NCBI RefSeq assembly: GCF_022414535.1
Contig: NZ_JADWYM010000003.1
Location: forward strand, 186,001-250,000
Reading direction: 5' to 3'
Source: Streptomyces sp. MUM 2J
Lineage (GTDB): Bacteria; Actinomycetota; Actinomycetes; Streptomycetales; Streptomycetaceae
Length of the DNA stretch: 64,000 nt
The translations under genes were made by a program, and so were the position numbers. Every line of letters starts with the position of its first letter. Position 1 is the first letter of the stretch. The notes below the pieces were generated by a model, which made no database searches, had not been told where the DNA came from, and was given only the letters and a program-made list of their open reading frames with translations. This document shows, piece after piece, positions 1 to 9,061 of the stretch.

Positions 1-117
1 GCCGTCCGGGACGCATTCGGCGGTCCGGGCGGCTTCGCCCAGGCCATCGCGCTCGAACGGCCGGCCCACAGCGGGCTCGAACAGTGCCGGCGGCTGCTGG
101 AACAGGGCGCCCGGTGA
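1..117 (+). CDS. C-terminal end of an unidentified protein (partial)
   Basis: The window opens inside an open frame (frame 1) that ends at a TGA at 115-117, leaving the last 38 residues. They are alanine-, glycine- and leucine-rich and end in an amphipathic stretch (EQCRRLLEQGAR). GC-rich third positions fit Streptomyces coding DNA, but the fragment is too short to place in a family. The next gene starts 44 bases downstream on the same strand. Confidence 0.45.
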   Translation, partial: AVRDAFGGPGGFAQAIALERPAHSGLEQCRRLLEQGAR

Positions 118-161
118 TGCGCCGGGCTGCGCCCGGTGCCGGTCCGGCGCATGGTGGTGCC

Positions 162-449
162 ATGGACAAGCGCCCCCCGGTGGTCGTACACCCCCCGTCG
201 GACGACGGCGGACGGCGGGTGACGATCGAGGACGAGCAGGTGGGCACCGCCTACAGTTTCTTCGACGTGCTGGATCTGGTGCACGGGGCGGGCCTGCCGG
301 GCGAGGACAGGGCCGTGGACGACCCCGATCTGATCGAGTGGCGCGGAGGCGGGCCGTACGACTGGAGCGACGGCGGCCGGAAGGACGCCGAGGACACCGG
401 GACGGACGACAGCGCGGACGGCGACCGGACACCCGAGGACGACGGCTGA
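162..449 (+). CDS. Small conserved acidic hypothetical protein
   Basis: A 95-residue protein starting MDKRPPVVVHPP. The frame stays open upstream to 84, but the ATG at 162 begins the part that looks like a real protein; the upstream part is Ala/Gly/Pro filler. The middle (VTIEDEQVGTAYSFFDVLD, then a WRGGGP motif) resembles a small Streptomyces family I know only as hypothetical, in which a VT-I-E segment is followed by an acidic helix and WRGGG. The last 25 residues are almost all Asp, Glu, Gly and Thr and are probably disordered. No transmembrane segment or signal peptide. Function unknown. Confidence 0.6.
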   Translation: MDKRPPVVVHPPSDDGGRRVTIEDEQVGTAYSFFDVLDLVHGAGLPGEDRAVDDPDLIEWRGGGPYDWSDGGRKDAEDTGTDDSADGDRTPEDDG

Positions 450-603
450 CGGGAGCCGCCCGTCCCGTGCCCCGATTCACCCGGACGCGCCGAGCGCTCC
501 TGCCCCCGCTTGAGCGGGCGCCGGTCGGGGTACTCGCGCAGCGCCCGCTGCCGAGTCCGCCCGCCGGGCGGAAGCGGGGTCTGCCGCCGAGGGGTGAGCA
601 CCC

Positions 604-786
604 ATGTCAGAGATCTACGAACAGACACCGTCACAGGCCGAGGGCGAACGCGACGACCTCGCCGACGAGGAACGGGGCCCACGGGGCCGGACGGCGCGGC
701 GGAGCGCCTACGATCCGCCGCGGACCACGCCCTCGCAGGCGGAGGGCGAGCGCGGCGACGAGACACCGGACGACCCGAACCGGTGA
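604..786 (+). CDS. 60-residue hydrophilic protein with a duplicated TPSQAEGER motif
   Basis: A small, strongly charged protein starting MSEIYEQ, with AGGGGTGAGCACCC just upstream of the ATG. The motif TPSQAEGER occurs twice, near residues 8-16 and 42-50, each time followed by an acidic/basic low-complexity stretch. There are no hydrophobic segments and no cysteines, so it should be a soluble and probably disordered protein. The exact repeat of nine residues in a 60-residue protein supports it being a real gene and not a chance frame. Function unknown. Confidence 0.5.
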   Translation: MSEIYEQTPSQAEGERDDLADEERGPRGRTARRSAYDPPRTTPSQAEGERGDETPDDPNR

Positions 787-1015
787 CGACGGCCCCACCG
801 GCCCGTGGACGAACGAGGCCGAGAGGGGTGCGCGGTCGCGTCCCCGGCCGTCCGGCCCCTGGACGGCACCGACCGCGAGGGTGTCCCGATCGGGCCGCCC
901 GTGGAACAACGGGACCGGGAGGGTGCGCTCCCGGGACCCACGGGGGCGCACCCTCCCGGAGGAAGCACGACCGTTGCGCGGCCGTCCCAGGGAGGACCGC
1001 ACGAGGAGTGTGATC

Positions 1016-1444
1016 ATGAAGTACCCGGACATGGTCAGAACGACGGGCGACAGGATCGGGTTCGTCGACCTCGCCGAGGCCGAGCAGACGCTCCGGGCAG
1101 TACTGCGCACCGTCACCGAGCGGGTGCCCGCGGACTTGGCGGATCACCTCGCCACGCAGCTCCCGCACGAACTCGGCGATGTGCTGCGTCCCGCCGACCC
1201 GGCCACGGAGGCGGGCCATCCCCGTACCGTCGGCGAGCGCTTCGACCTCACGTCGTTCGTGGGCCGTGTGGCCTGGCGTGCCGGGGTCTCCGAGGACACC
1301 GCGCTCCGGCGTTCGGCCGCGGTGCTGGAGGTGCTGGACGCGGCCGTGGCCCCGGAATCGATGGAGCGGCTCACCCGTGTCCTGCCGCCCGACATCCGCG
1401 CACTGCTCCCGAGGGCCCGCGCCTCGGGGCCCCCGATCGCATAG
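1016..1444 (+). CDS. DUF2267 domain protein
   Basis: A 142-residue protein. The ATG at 1016 is chosen because GAGGAG lies 8 bases upstream. The frame is open far upstream, but that part has no protein-like composition. The sequence is made of helices with the DUF2267 pattern: an N-terminal helix (FVDLAEAEQTLRAVLRTV), then LADHLATQLPHELGDVL, then a second half (FVGRVAWRAGV, AVLEVLDAAVAPESM, LTRVLPPDIRALL). DUF2267 proteins are small, soluble and helical; I know no established biochemical role. In actinobacteria they are often near stress genes, which is only a hint here. Confidence 0.85.
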   Translation: MKYPDMVRTTGDRIGFVDLAEAEQTLRAVLRTVTERVPADLADHLATQLPHELGDVLRPADPATEAGHPRTVGERFDLTSFVGRVAWRAGVSEDTALRRSAAVLEVLDAAVAPESMERLTRVLPPDIRALLPRARASGPPIA

Positions 1445-1637
1445 GCCGCGTGCCGGTCGGCGAGGTCCACGGCCAGGTCGCCCGCGAGCAGCCCGGCCTT
1501 CCCCGTCACGGCACCGGCGGTGCCCGGTCGCCGGCGCTCGGGCCACCGTCCGTGCTCCGCAGGGCGGCGCCTAGACTGGACGGACAGGCCCGGACCACCC
1601 GCGCGGTGCCTCCGGTGCGGGAAGGCGGTGGCGCTCC

Positions 1638-2387
1638 ATGGCGTACGTCGCGGTCAGTGCACTGAGCCATCCCGGTCTGCTGCGCGAGCGCAACGAGGAC
1701 AGTCTCGCCGTCGGACCGTGGACGCTGTGCGCCACGGTGACGGAGAACCCGCAGACGCTGGTCTTCCCGCTCGGCACTCCGCTCGTCGTCGCCGTCGCCG
1801 ACGGTCTGGGCGGACATCCCGGCGGTCATCTGGCCAGTTCGCTGGCCGTCCGGCGGATCGCTTCGCTCGGGCCGGTCCTGAGCAGTGCGGACGCCGTGCG
1901 CGAGGCTCTGCACGAGTGCAACCGGGCCGTGTTCGAGGCCGGCGAAGGGGCAGGGAGCGGGGAACTCACCGCGATGGGCACGACCGTCGCCGGCATCGTG
2001 GTGCAGCCCGAGTCGCTGCTGGTCTTCAACGTGGGCGACAGCCGGGTCTTCGCCCACTCCCCCGGCGGGCTGCGGCAGATGAGTGTCGACGACAGCCCGC
2101 CCCTGCGGCCGGGGCAGCGCACCACCTCCATGGTCACCCAGTGCCTCGGCGGCAGCCCCGGCTTCCGGGACGTGGAACCGCACGTCACCGCCGTACCCCG
2201 GACGCCCGGTGAGCGCTACCTGTTGTGCAGTGACGGCCTCACCGATCCGGTGCCGCCTGAGGTGGTCGACGAGTTGCTGTGCGAGCACGACGACGGCGGG
2301 GCGGCCTTCGCGCTGTGGAAGGCCGCGATCGAAGCGGGCGGCCCGGACAACATCACCGTCGCGCTGGTGCGTACGGGGGACGGGTGA
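1638..2387 (+). CDS. PP2C-family serine/threonine protein phosphatase
   Basis: A 249-residue single-domain phosphatase that removes phosphate from Ser/Thr proteins with two divalent metals. Motifs appear in order: RERNEDS near residue 15 (metal-binding Glu/Asp), VADGLGGHPGG near residue 54, AMGTT near residue 112, NVGDSRVF near residue 129, LCSDGLTD near residue 198 and GGPDNITVALV at the end. The start has a GGAAGGCGGTGG-type leader. There is no membrane segment, and no kinase lies next to it; the nearest Hanks kinase is at 52622. Convergent with the MFS gene at 2455. Confidence 0.9.
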   Translation: MAYVAVSALSHPGLLRERNEDSLAVGPWTLCATVTENPQTLVFPLGTPLVVAVADGLGGHPGGHLASSLAVRRIASLGPVLSSADAVREALHECNRAVFEAGEGAGSGELTAMGTTVAGIVVQPESLLVFNVGDSRVFAHSPGGLRQMSVDDSPPLRPGQRTTSMVTQCLGGSPGFRDVEPHVTAVPRTPGERYLLCSDGLTDPVPPEVVDELLCEHDDGGAAFALWKAAIEAGGPDNITVALVRTGDG

Positions 2388-2406
2388 CGGACTGCGCAAG
2401 ATGAGC

Positions 2407-2433
2407 GGCGGCCGCGTGGAACGTGGGGCCGCC
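2407..2433. terminator. Candidate bidirectional hairpin between convergent genes
   Basis: Arms GGCGGCC and GGCCGCC with a 13-base loop lie between the PP2C phosphatase (+) and the MFS exporter (-). There is no T-run, as is usual in Streptomyces. Confidence 0.4.
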
Positions 2434-2454
2434 CCGGGAAGGGGAGGGCCTCGC

Positions 2455-4008
2455 TCAGCCCGGGCCGGGCATGCCGTTGCCCTGGAGGCGTTCCAGGTCG
2501 GAGGGGCGGACCTGGATCACCACCAGGGCGATGACCGCGGCGATCGCGGCGAAGATCGCCGCCATCGTGAAGGCGGACGAGACGCCCGCGGTGAGGATCT
2601 CGTCGGACCAGGGCGGCGGGAGTTCCCCGGTGCGCTGGAACCGCAGCCGTTCGGCCGGGGTGGCCTGGGCGAGGAAGCGCGGGATCTGCGTGTCCGCCTC
2701 GTTGCCGCTGGCGGTGCCGAACATCGTGACCAGGATGGACAGTCCGAGCGAGCCTCCGACCTGCTGGGTGGCGTTGAGCAGCCCGGAGGCCGCTCCGGTC
2801 TCCCGGACCGAGACGTTGGACAGGGCCATCAGCGTCAGCGACACGAACTCCATGCCCATGCCGAGGCTGAAGACGAGCATGGGCCCGAGGATGCTGCCCG
2901 CGTAGGTGGAGTGGACGTCCGTCAGCGTCAGCCAGGCCAGTCCGCCCGCCGCGAGCAGGCCACCCACCACCATGAACGGCTTGGGCCCGAACCGGGGCAG
3001 GAAGCGGGAGGCCAGCACGGCGCCGATCGCGATGACCGCGCTCACCGGCAGGAAGGCGAGGCCGGCCCGCAGCGGGCTGAAGTCCAGCACGTTCTGCACG
3101 AACAGGGTGAGGAAGAAGAACATGCCGAAGATCGCGGCGGCCAGGCACAGCATGATGCCGTAGGTGCCTGCCCGGTTACGGTCGGCGAACATGTGCAGCG
3201 GGGTGATCGGCTGCCGCGAACGCCGCTCGACCAGTACGAACACGCACAGCACGACGACGGCCAGGGTGAAGGACGCCAGGGTGATCGCGTCACGCCAACC
3301 GTCCTGCGCCGCTCTGATGAACCCGTAGACGAGCAGCACCATGCCCGCGGTGGAGGTCAGCGCACCGGCGACGTCGAAGTGCCCGGGATGGCGTTCGGAC
3401 TCGCGGATCCAGCGGGGTGTCGCCAGGGCGATGAGCACGCCGATCGGGACGTTGACGAACAGCACCCAGCGCCAGTTCAGCCATTCGACGAGCATGCCGC
3501 CGGCGAGGAGCCCGATCGCACCGCCACCCGCGGAGACCGCCGCGAACACCCCGAAGGCCCGGTTGCGCTCCGGGCCCTCGCGGAAGGTGGTGCTGATCAG
3601 GGCGAGGGCGGTCGGGGAGGCGATGGCGCCGCCGACGCCCTGGAGTGCGCGCGCGGCGAGGAGTTGCCCGGAGCTCTGGGCGAGGCCGCCGAGCAGCGAG
3701 GCGAGCACGAACAGCAGCACGCCGAAGATGAACACCCGCCGCCTGCCGAGGATGTCGCCCGTCCGGCCGCCGAGCAGCAGCAGTCCGCCGAAGGTCAGGG
3801 TGTAGGCGTTGATCACCCAGCTCAGGCTGGTGGTGGAGAAGTTCAGGGCGCTCTGGATGTGGGGCAGGGCGATGTTCACGATGGTGATGTCGAGCACCAC
3901 CATGAGCTGGCAGGAAGCGATGACGAGGAGCGCCATCACGCTTCCGCCGCCGTCCGCTCCGTGCGCGGTGGCCGACGGGGCGGAGGTCGGCTGGGGGCTG
4001 CTGCTCAT
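2455..4008 (-). CDS. DHA2-family (EmrB/QacA-like) MFS drug exporter
   Basis: A 517-residue inner-membrane exporter, the length usual for 14-helix proton/drug antiporters. The first helix (VMALLVIASCQLMVVLD) runs into the DHA2 signature LDITIVNIALPHIQ near residue 40. It is followed by SWVINAYTLTFGGLLLLGGR, the motif A form GRTGDILGRRRVF, and motif C-like glycines near GGAIGLLAGGML. The ATG at 4008 (MSSSPQ) is the first sensible start, because the upstream frame is basic and lacks a signal. No regulator adjoins it; the divergent gene across a 391-base gap is a SpoIIE phosphatase. The substrate cannot be read from sequence. Confidence 0.9.
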   Translation of the reverse strand: MSSSPQPTSAPSATAHGADGGGSVMALLVIASCQLMVVLDITIVNIALPHIQSALNFSTTSLSWVINAYTLTFGGLLLLGGRTGDILGRRRVFIFGVLLFVLASLLGGLAQSSGQLLAARALQGVGGAIASPTALALISTTFREGPERNRAFGVFAAVSAGGGAIGLLAGGMLVEWLNWRWVLFVNVPIGVLIALATPRWIRESERHPGHFDVAGALTSTAGMVLLVYGFIRAAQDGWRDAITLASFTLAVVVLCVFVLVERRSRQPITPLHMFADRNRAGTYGIMLCLAAAIFGMFFFLTLFVQNVLDFSPLRAGLAFLPVSAVIAIGAVLASRFLPRFGPKPFMVVGGLLAAGGLAWLTLTDVHSTYAGSILGPMLVFSLGMGMEFVSLTLMALSNVSVRETGAASGLLNATQQVGGSLGLSILVTMFGTASGNEADTQIPRFLAQATPAERLRFQRTGELPPPWSDEILTAGVSSAFTMAAIFAAIAAVIALVVIQVRPSDLERLQGNGMPGPG

Positions 4009-4399
4009 GACATGTCGCACCCTCGGCGGATCGGTTCCCCGGGCCGGGCGCTCAATGAACGCCGGCGTCCACTGCGGGCTCCACCGTTCGACCGTACGCC
4101 CGCGCCCCGGCCCCCACCACTGGATCAACCTGCGGCGATCCGGGGTTGCGTGCAAGGAGGTGGCGTACGGGTTCGACCTGATCCGGGGGTTTGCTCCGGC
4201 ATCAGGATGGGGCCCGCACGGATGAACGGCCACCGGCTGCGGCATTCCTCACTGTCCGCGTTCACCGCGTGATCCGCTGATGTGGGCGAAGCGACTCCCG
4301 GTGTTATTCAATGAGGTGTGCGGTCAGGGATCTCGGGGCCCCGTCGCACGGGTCCGAGTACAGCCCCGGCGCTGCGCCGGGGATCGCTGAGAGAGCCGT
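4009..4399. other. Non-coding gap between divergent genes
   Basis: This holds the 5' regions of the MFS exporter (-) and the SpoIIE phosphatase (+). A somewhat AT-richer stretch around 4300-4320 (GTGTTATTCAATGAGG) may carry the promoter for the phosphatase. I see no clear -35/-10 pair and no palindrome. Confidence 0.4.
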
Positions 4400-6562
4400 A
4401 TGGACTCCACGCCCACCCCTTCGTCTTCTTCGCCGTTCGACATGGTCAGCAGCGCCCTGGGGCGCTACATCCCGTGCGGCGGAGCGGCAACGGCCGCCGG
4501 TTCTGCCGACGTCCAGGGGGACCGCACCACCAGCCCACGCGCACCCGACAACGCGGCAGCCGGCCGTCAGGATCAGATTCTCGGCGCGGTCAACCTGGAC
4601 CGGGACCTCAGAGTCACCCGCTGCAACCTGGACGCCCCCGTGTTCGCGGGTCTGGACGCCGCTGCCGGGAGTCGTTTCGTCGATCTCCTGCCTCCTGGGG
4701 ACGTACCGACGGTCACACGGCGGTTGCGGCAGGTCCTGGAAACCGGTGAGGCACACGTCGCCCGGATCCAGCGCCTGCGGCGCGGCGACGGATCGGAGCT
4801 GGTGGTCTCGCTGAGCATCCTGCCCGCCGCGGCACCGGAGGAAGGCCTGACCGTCTCGGTGATCGCCATGGCCAGGAGGCTGCACCTGTACGCCGCCGAG
4901 ACCGCGATCGGCACCTCGCTGGACATCGGCGAGACCGCGCAGTCGCTGGCGGAGTCCCTGCTGGCCTGGGGAGACGTGGCCGCCGTCGACCTCGACTTCG
5001 CCGTGTGGACGGGCGAGGGAGTAACCGAGCAGGCGCATGGACGCATCCGGCTACGGCGGGCGGCGCTGGTGCCGGACCGGGCGTGGCCCGAGGGCTACGT
5101 GACTCCGGGCGACGATCTTCCCACCGACGCCAGTCGCCTGCTGGCGCAGGCGGTACGGCGGGACGATGCCCCGCAGGCCATCGTCATACCCGACCGGGAG
5201 GCGGTCGAGCGGATACTCGGCAGTCCGCGGGTGATGCGTGCCCTGGTGCCAGGTGACCCGTCGGCGGGTGTGGCATGCATACCGCTGGTCCTGGACGGCG
5301 CGCCGCCTGTCGTACTGGGCGTGGCGGAGGTCTGGCGGCGGGCGGACTCCCCCTTCCGCGACAGCGAGCTGTTCGACCTGCAGGAACTGGTGGCCAGGAC
5401 CGTCCATCACGTGGACCTGGCCCGTCAGCACCAGCGCGAGCACACGCAGGTGCTGGCGCTGCAGCGCCGGCTGCTGCCTCGGACCGGCGGCGACACCATC
5501 GAGATAGCCAGCGTCTACCAGCCCGCCACCCCCGACAGCGCGGGCGTCGGCGGCGACTGGGTGAACAGCTTTCCGCTGCCGGACGGCCGTACCGCGCTGG
5601 TGGTCGGTGACGTCGTCGGGCACGGCCTGGGAGCCGCGGCGACCATGGGCCAGCTGAGCATGGAGGCCCGCGCGCTGCTGTCCGCGGGACTGGGGCCCGA
5701 CGAGGTGCTGGAACACCTGGACGAGACCGTGACGGTGCTGGACGACGCGGAGTCCGGGCTGGCGGCCGGTTACAGCGCCCTCGGGTCGACCTGCTGTATC
5801 GCCCTCTACGACCCGGTCAGCCACCATGTGACGCTGTCCAGCGCCGGCCACCTCCCCCCGGTGCTGGTGTCCCCGGACGGGCACGCGGGCCCGCTCACGG
5901 TGCACCCTCATCCCGGCCTGGGCGCCGAGTTCGCGCTGCGGGAGCCGTTCGACGTGCACACTTTCGGCGCGCCCCCGGGCTCCCTGCTCGTTCTCTACAC
6001 CGACGGCCTGGTGGAGAATCCGGCGCTGTCCATCGACGAGGGTATCGGCAGGCTGGCGGACGCCGTGTCCACGGTGCACCCCTGGGACGCCCTGCAGCAG
6101 GCTGCACGGCGCGTGGTCTCCGCGCTGGCGCCCGTGCACCAGCGCGACGACGTGACCCTGCTGCTCGCTCGCATGATCGGCTACCGCAAGGGGGACACCG
6201 CGACCTGGCGGCTGCCCGCCCGCGACGACGCGCCCGCCCGTGCCCGCGCGCAGGTCTCCACGCTGCTGCGGCGATGGCGCACCAGGGACGACACCCTGGA
6301 CAATGTGTCGTTGCTGGTCAGCGAGCTGGTCACCAACGCAGTGCGCTTCGCCAGCGGTCCTATCACGGTACGGCTGATCAGGGCCGGTCACGGCCTGCTG
6401 TGCGAGGTGGGCGACACCGGCAACGGCAGGCCACGTCTGGGCCGGGGCGGCCTCCTCGACGACGGCGGTCGTGGCCTGCACATCGTGCACAGGCTCACCA
6501 CCCGGTGGGGGGTGCGGTGGACGGACACCGGCAAGGTGGTCTGGGCGGAGGTCGCGAGGTGA
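4400..6562 (+). CDS. PAS-GAF-SpoIIE phosphatase-HATPase regulatory protein
   Basis: A 720-residue soluble protein, ATG preceded by GAGAGAGCCGT. Domains in order: a low-complexity N terminus (1-55), a PAS-like domain (about 56-155), a GAF-like sensor (about 160-345), a PP2C/SpoIIE phosphatase (about 355-590; GVGGDWVNSF, VVGDVVGHGLGAAATMGQL, LVLYTDGLVE, RDDVTLLLARM) and an anti-sigma-type HATPase (about 600-720; LVSELVTNAVRFASGP, GDTGNGRP, GGRGLHIV). In this family the phosphatase activates an anti-anti-sigma factor and the HATPase can act as the matching kinase. Neither a sigma factor nor an antagonist lies nearby, so its partners are unknown. Confidence 0.9.
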   Translation: MDSTPTPSSSSPFDMVSSALGRYIPCGGAATAAGSADVQGDRTTSPRAPDNAAAGRQDQILGAVNLDRDLRVTRCNLDAPVFAGLDAAAGSRFVDLLPPGDVPTVTRRLRQVLETGEAHVARIQRLRRGDGSELVVSLSILPAAAPEEGLTVSVIAMARRLHLYAAETAIGTSLDIGETAQSLAESLLAWGDVAAVDLDFAVWTGEGVTEQAHGRIRLRRAALVPDRAWPEGYVTPGDDLPTDASRLLAQAVRRDDAPQAIVIPDREAVERILGSPRVMRALVPGDPSAGVACIPLVLDGAPPVVLGVAEVWRRADSPFRDSELFDLQELVARTVHHVDLARQHQREHTQVLALQRRLLPRTGGDTIEIASVYQPATPDSAGVGGDWVNSFPLPDGRTALVVGDVVGHGLGAAATMGQLSMEARALLSAGLGPDEVLEHLDETVTVLDDAESGLAAGYSALGSTCCIALYDPVSHHVTLSSAGHLPPVLVSPDGHAGPLTVHPHPGLGAEFALREPFDVHTFGAPPGSLLVLYTDGLVENPALSIDEGIGRLADAVSTVHPWDALQQAARRVVSALAPVHQRDDVTLLLARMIGYRKGDTATWRLPARDDAPARARAQVSTLLRRWRTRDDTLDNVSLLVSELVTNAVRFASGPITVRLIRAGHGLLCEVGDTGNGRPRLGRGGLLDDGGRGLHIVHRLTTRWGVRWTDTGKVVWAEVAR

Positions 6563-6681
6563 CGCGGCTGCGGGGCGGCGGCGCGGCCGACGCAGGGGAC
6601 CGCGGCGAGGGTACGGACGGCGTACGCGTCACCCGGCGGCACCGACAGTACGGACGGCGCCCCGGCGGTACCGGTGTCGTG

Positions 6682-6711
6682 ACCGGCGATACGGGCCGCC
6701 CGTTTGCCGGT
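6682..6711. terminator. Hairpin between convergent SpoIIE and polyketide synthase genes
   Basis: A two-tier stem: outer arms ACCGGC/GCCGGT and inner arms ACGGGC/GCCCGT, separated by small bulges. It sits in the 169-base gap between two convergent genes, so it probably works in both directions. Confidence 0.55.
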
Positions 6712-6731
6712 GCCTGCGGCCCGGGCTCGCA

Positions 6732-7916
6732 CTACAGCCACTCCCCCTCCAGGGCGGTGGCGGTCAGGCCCGGTGCCGCCGCGTACAGGACGGCGCGACT
6801 GCCTGACTTCTGCCCGGCGTCGTGCGCCCGCCGCATGATGTCGAACACGGCGGCGCCTCCGCGGTTGCCGCTGGTGTAGCTGTCTCGGCTGTAGTCCAGC
6901 AGCCCCGACGGCCACGCGTCGGGCATCGTCTGCTCCATGTACTCCAGTACCCGGGTCCCGCCGGGGTGCGCCAGCAGCACGTCGGGGTGCCAGGAGCCGG
7001 GGTGGTCCTGGTAACGGACGCGCAGCCAATCCCACATCGCGGTGACCGTCTCCTGCACGGCGCGCGGGCCGCGCCGGTCCATCACGAAGTGGGTGCCGTC
7101 CGCCCGCGTGTCCAGACGGTGCAGGTCGTGGGTGCCGGGCAGGGTGTGGTGCCAGGCGGCGTCCAGCCGCAGCACCGACTCGCGCCGCGGGCGGCCCGTG
7201 ACCACCGCGGCGACCGCGGTGTCCGCGAACAGCAACCGGACGATCAGAGACTCGAGGGTGTCGTCCGCGGGCTGGTAGGTCGTGCTCAGCGCCTCCGCGA
7301 TCACGACCAGGACCACCCGGTCGGGGTCCGCAGCCACGAGATCCGCCGCCAGCGCCAGGGAGCGGGTCCCCGCGGCACAGGCCCACTGCGTCGCCGGCAG
7401 CAGCATCACGTCGTTGCGGAGCTGAAGCTTGTTGGCCAGGGCGATGTCCAGACCCGGCAGCGCCGGGGTGGTGGAGTTGCTGGTGATCAGGCAGTCGATG
7501 TCCGCGGTGTCCAGCCCGGCGATCTGCAAGGCCCCGCGCGCCGCACGCTCTCCGTAGGACTGCACGGCCTCCCAGGCGGGCGCGGTGCGCTCCTGGACGG
7601 TCTGCGGCGCGGGTATCGCCTCAAGCGCGGCGATCACGCGGTCCACGTCCTGCTGGGTGAACCCGTCGCGCGCCAACGCCTCTTGGGCCCGCCCGATGCC
7701 GACAGCCCCCAGGCCGCCGCCGTTGCCGGGCGCGACGGCGGTCTCCATCGGCAGCATCCATCCGCGTGTCCCGATGCCCGTGCTGGCCGCGATGCCGTCG
7801 ATCCGCATCGCCCACGCCGCGTGCGGATGCCGGTCGCGCACCTCCGCGACGATCTGGCTGGTCTCCACGGCGTGCTCGCCGTGTATCACGGCAGGGGGAC
7901 AGAGGTAAGCGGTCAT
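6732..7916 (-). CDS. Type III polyketide synthase (chalcone/stilbene synthase family)
   Basis: A 394-residue thiolase-fold enzyme. Members of this family condense a CoA starter with malonyl-CoA without an acyl carrier protein. The Cys-His-Asn triad can be placed: Cys in TQWACAAGTRSL, His in LLAHPGGTRVL and Asn in YTSGNRGGAAVF. The ATG at 7916 follows GGAAAGG. Homology is clear but the sequence around the active-site cysteine differs from what I recall of RppA- or germicidin-type enzymes, so the product cannot be named. No methyltransferase, P450 or acyl-CoA ligase is adjacent, so it may act alone or with distant enzymes. Confidence 0.8.
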   Translation of the reverse strand: MTAYLCPPAVIHGEHAVETSQIVAEVRDRHPHAAWAMRIDGIAASTGIGTRGWMLPMETAVAPGNGGGLGAVGIGRAQEALARDGFTQQDVDRVIAALEAIPAPQTVQERTAPAWEAVQSYGERAARGALQIAGLDTADIDCLITSNSTTPALPGLDIALANKLQLRNDVMLLPATQWACAAGTRSLALAADLVAADPDRVVLVVIAEALSTTYQPADDTLESLIVRLLFADTAVAAVVTGRPRRESVLRLDAAWHHTLPGTHDLHRLDTRADGTHFVMDRRGPRAVQETVTAMWDWLRVRYQDHPGSWHPDVLLAHPGGTRVLEYMEQTMPDAWPSGLLDYSRDSYTSGNRGGAAVFDIMRRAHDAGQKSGSRAVLYAAAPGLTATALEGEWL

Positions 7917-8397
7917 GATGGGGCACCTTTCCAGGGGAACAAGCGGGAATGTCACGAGTGCTGCCTCATGGGTCACTTTGGAACTTCGCGCCCAAGAGGT
8001 TGCCGATAGGCTCTACTTCGGGAGTCGCTATCCGTTTCGAGCATGGACGCTAAACAGACATTTCCGCTGTGATGCAGACAACTTGGGCGGCACCTGAAAT
8101 ACGTGACACGGCACACACCGCCGGAACAGGGCCCTCAGGGCGGTTCCGCAAGCCTTACCTGGCTCACCGTCAGCCAGCACCGCTACCTGTCGGCAGGCTG
8201 TCCGACGCTGCGCGTCCGCCGGGACGTGCCGGCGCAGCGCCGACTCGAAGCCGGGTCACTCCTGCGTTGCGCTGTACCGGCACCGCCGAAGCAGGCCAGG
8301 ATGACATGACCCCCACCCCGCCGTGTGCGGCAACGTCGAACGGTGATTGGCTGTCCCCGGTTCCGTCAGCCAGTCCATCCACGGGAAGGTCCCCGCC
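7917..8397. other. Non-coding gap upstream of the polyketide synthase
   Basis: 481 bases between divergent genes. The part at about 7970-8110 is noticeably less GC-rich than the rest of the window, as expected of a promoter region for the polyketide synthase (-). I could not identify a definite promoter or operator. Confidence 0.4.
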
Positions 8398-8613
8398 ATG
8401 AGCAACCCCTACGCACTCGAGTACAAGGTCGTCACCTTCCGTGAATCTCTGATCGGGGACGCACTGGACGGCGACAAGCTGGAGAAGGTTCTGAACAAGC
8501 ACGCCGAGGACGGCTGGGCCCTCAAGACGATCACGGCCGCCGACGTGAAGGGCCGTATAGGACCCGGTGCGGTCGAGGGTCTGCTCCTCACTCTGGAGCG
8601 TCCGCGCCGCTGA
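8398..8613 (+). CDS. DUF4177 domain protein
   Basis: A 71-residue protein starting MSNPYALEYKVVTF, with GGGAAGG eight bases before the ATG. It has the DUF4177 pattern: a beta strand (YEYKVV-type), then a helix with LEKVLNKHAEDGWALK, a strand, and a final strand with LLLTLERPRR. The conserved 'N-...-GWELK' segment is present as NKHAEDGWALK. DUF4177 proteins are small cytosolic alpha/beta proteins with no known activity. The gene stands alone. Confidence 0.85.
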   Translation: MSNPYALEYKVVTFRESLIGDALDGDKLEKVLNKHAEDGWALKTITAADVKGRIGPGAVEGLLLTLERPRR

Positions 8614-9061
8614 CGGCCGCGGGTCCTGCACAGCACGGTGAACGGCAGGCTCCGCCGGGCTCGGCAGTCTCGTGCGTACGGGGCCCGGGCCACCGGGACT
8701 CCGGGGGTCCCAGAGGACGCAGATCGCTCAGCGCGAGCCGGCGCACCGGCCACCGCCAGCGTGACGGCGACGGGCGCCCTCTGCGCCAGGGCAGGAACAC
8801 GCCCGTCCAACGCGGGTGTTCGCTGTCGCACGCACCGACGGACTCGCCCTGCGCCGTCGGGGTCCACCGTCGCGTCCGGGCCGCGGACGGCTGTGCCGCG
8901 GCCCGGCGTGCACGCGCGGCAAGATGGGGTGAACGGCAAACCCCCTACGTGGGTTCACATGCCGCCGCCCGACCGCGAAGGACCATGACGCTCACCGGGT
9001 CATCACGCACGAGCCGGGCGGCATGCGGTGCGGCCGGAATTCGACACTTCCCTCACGTACC
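8614..9061. other. Non-coding gap
   Basis: 448 very GC-rich bases between two convergent genes, DUF4177 (+) and YjbQ (-). Open frames here have no protein-like composition and no ribosome binding site. A repeat of GGGGT and ACCCC around 8930-8950 could form a weak hairpin. I see nothing else. Confidence 0.4.

Noticed and set aside
2083..4272. A 729-residue open frame on the plus strand
   Set aside because: It runs antisense through the MFS exporter; the composition (Glu/Gly/Gln/Arg repeats) reflects high GC, not a protein.
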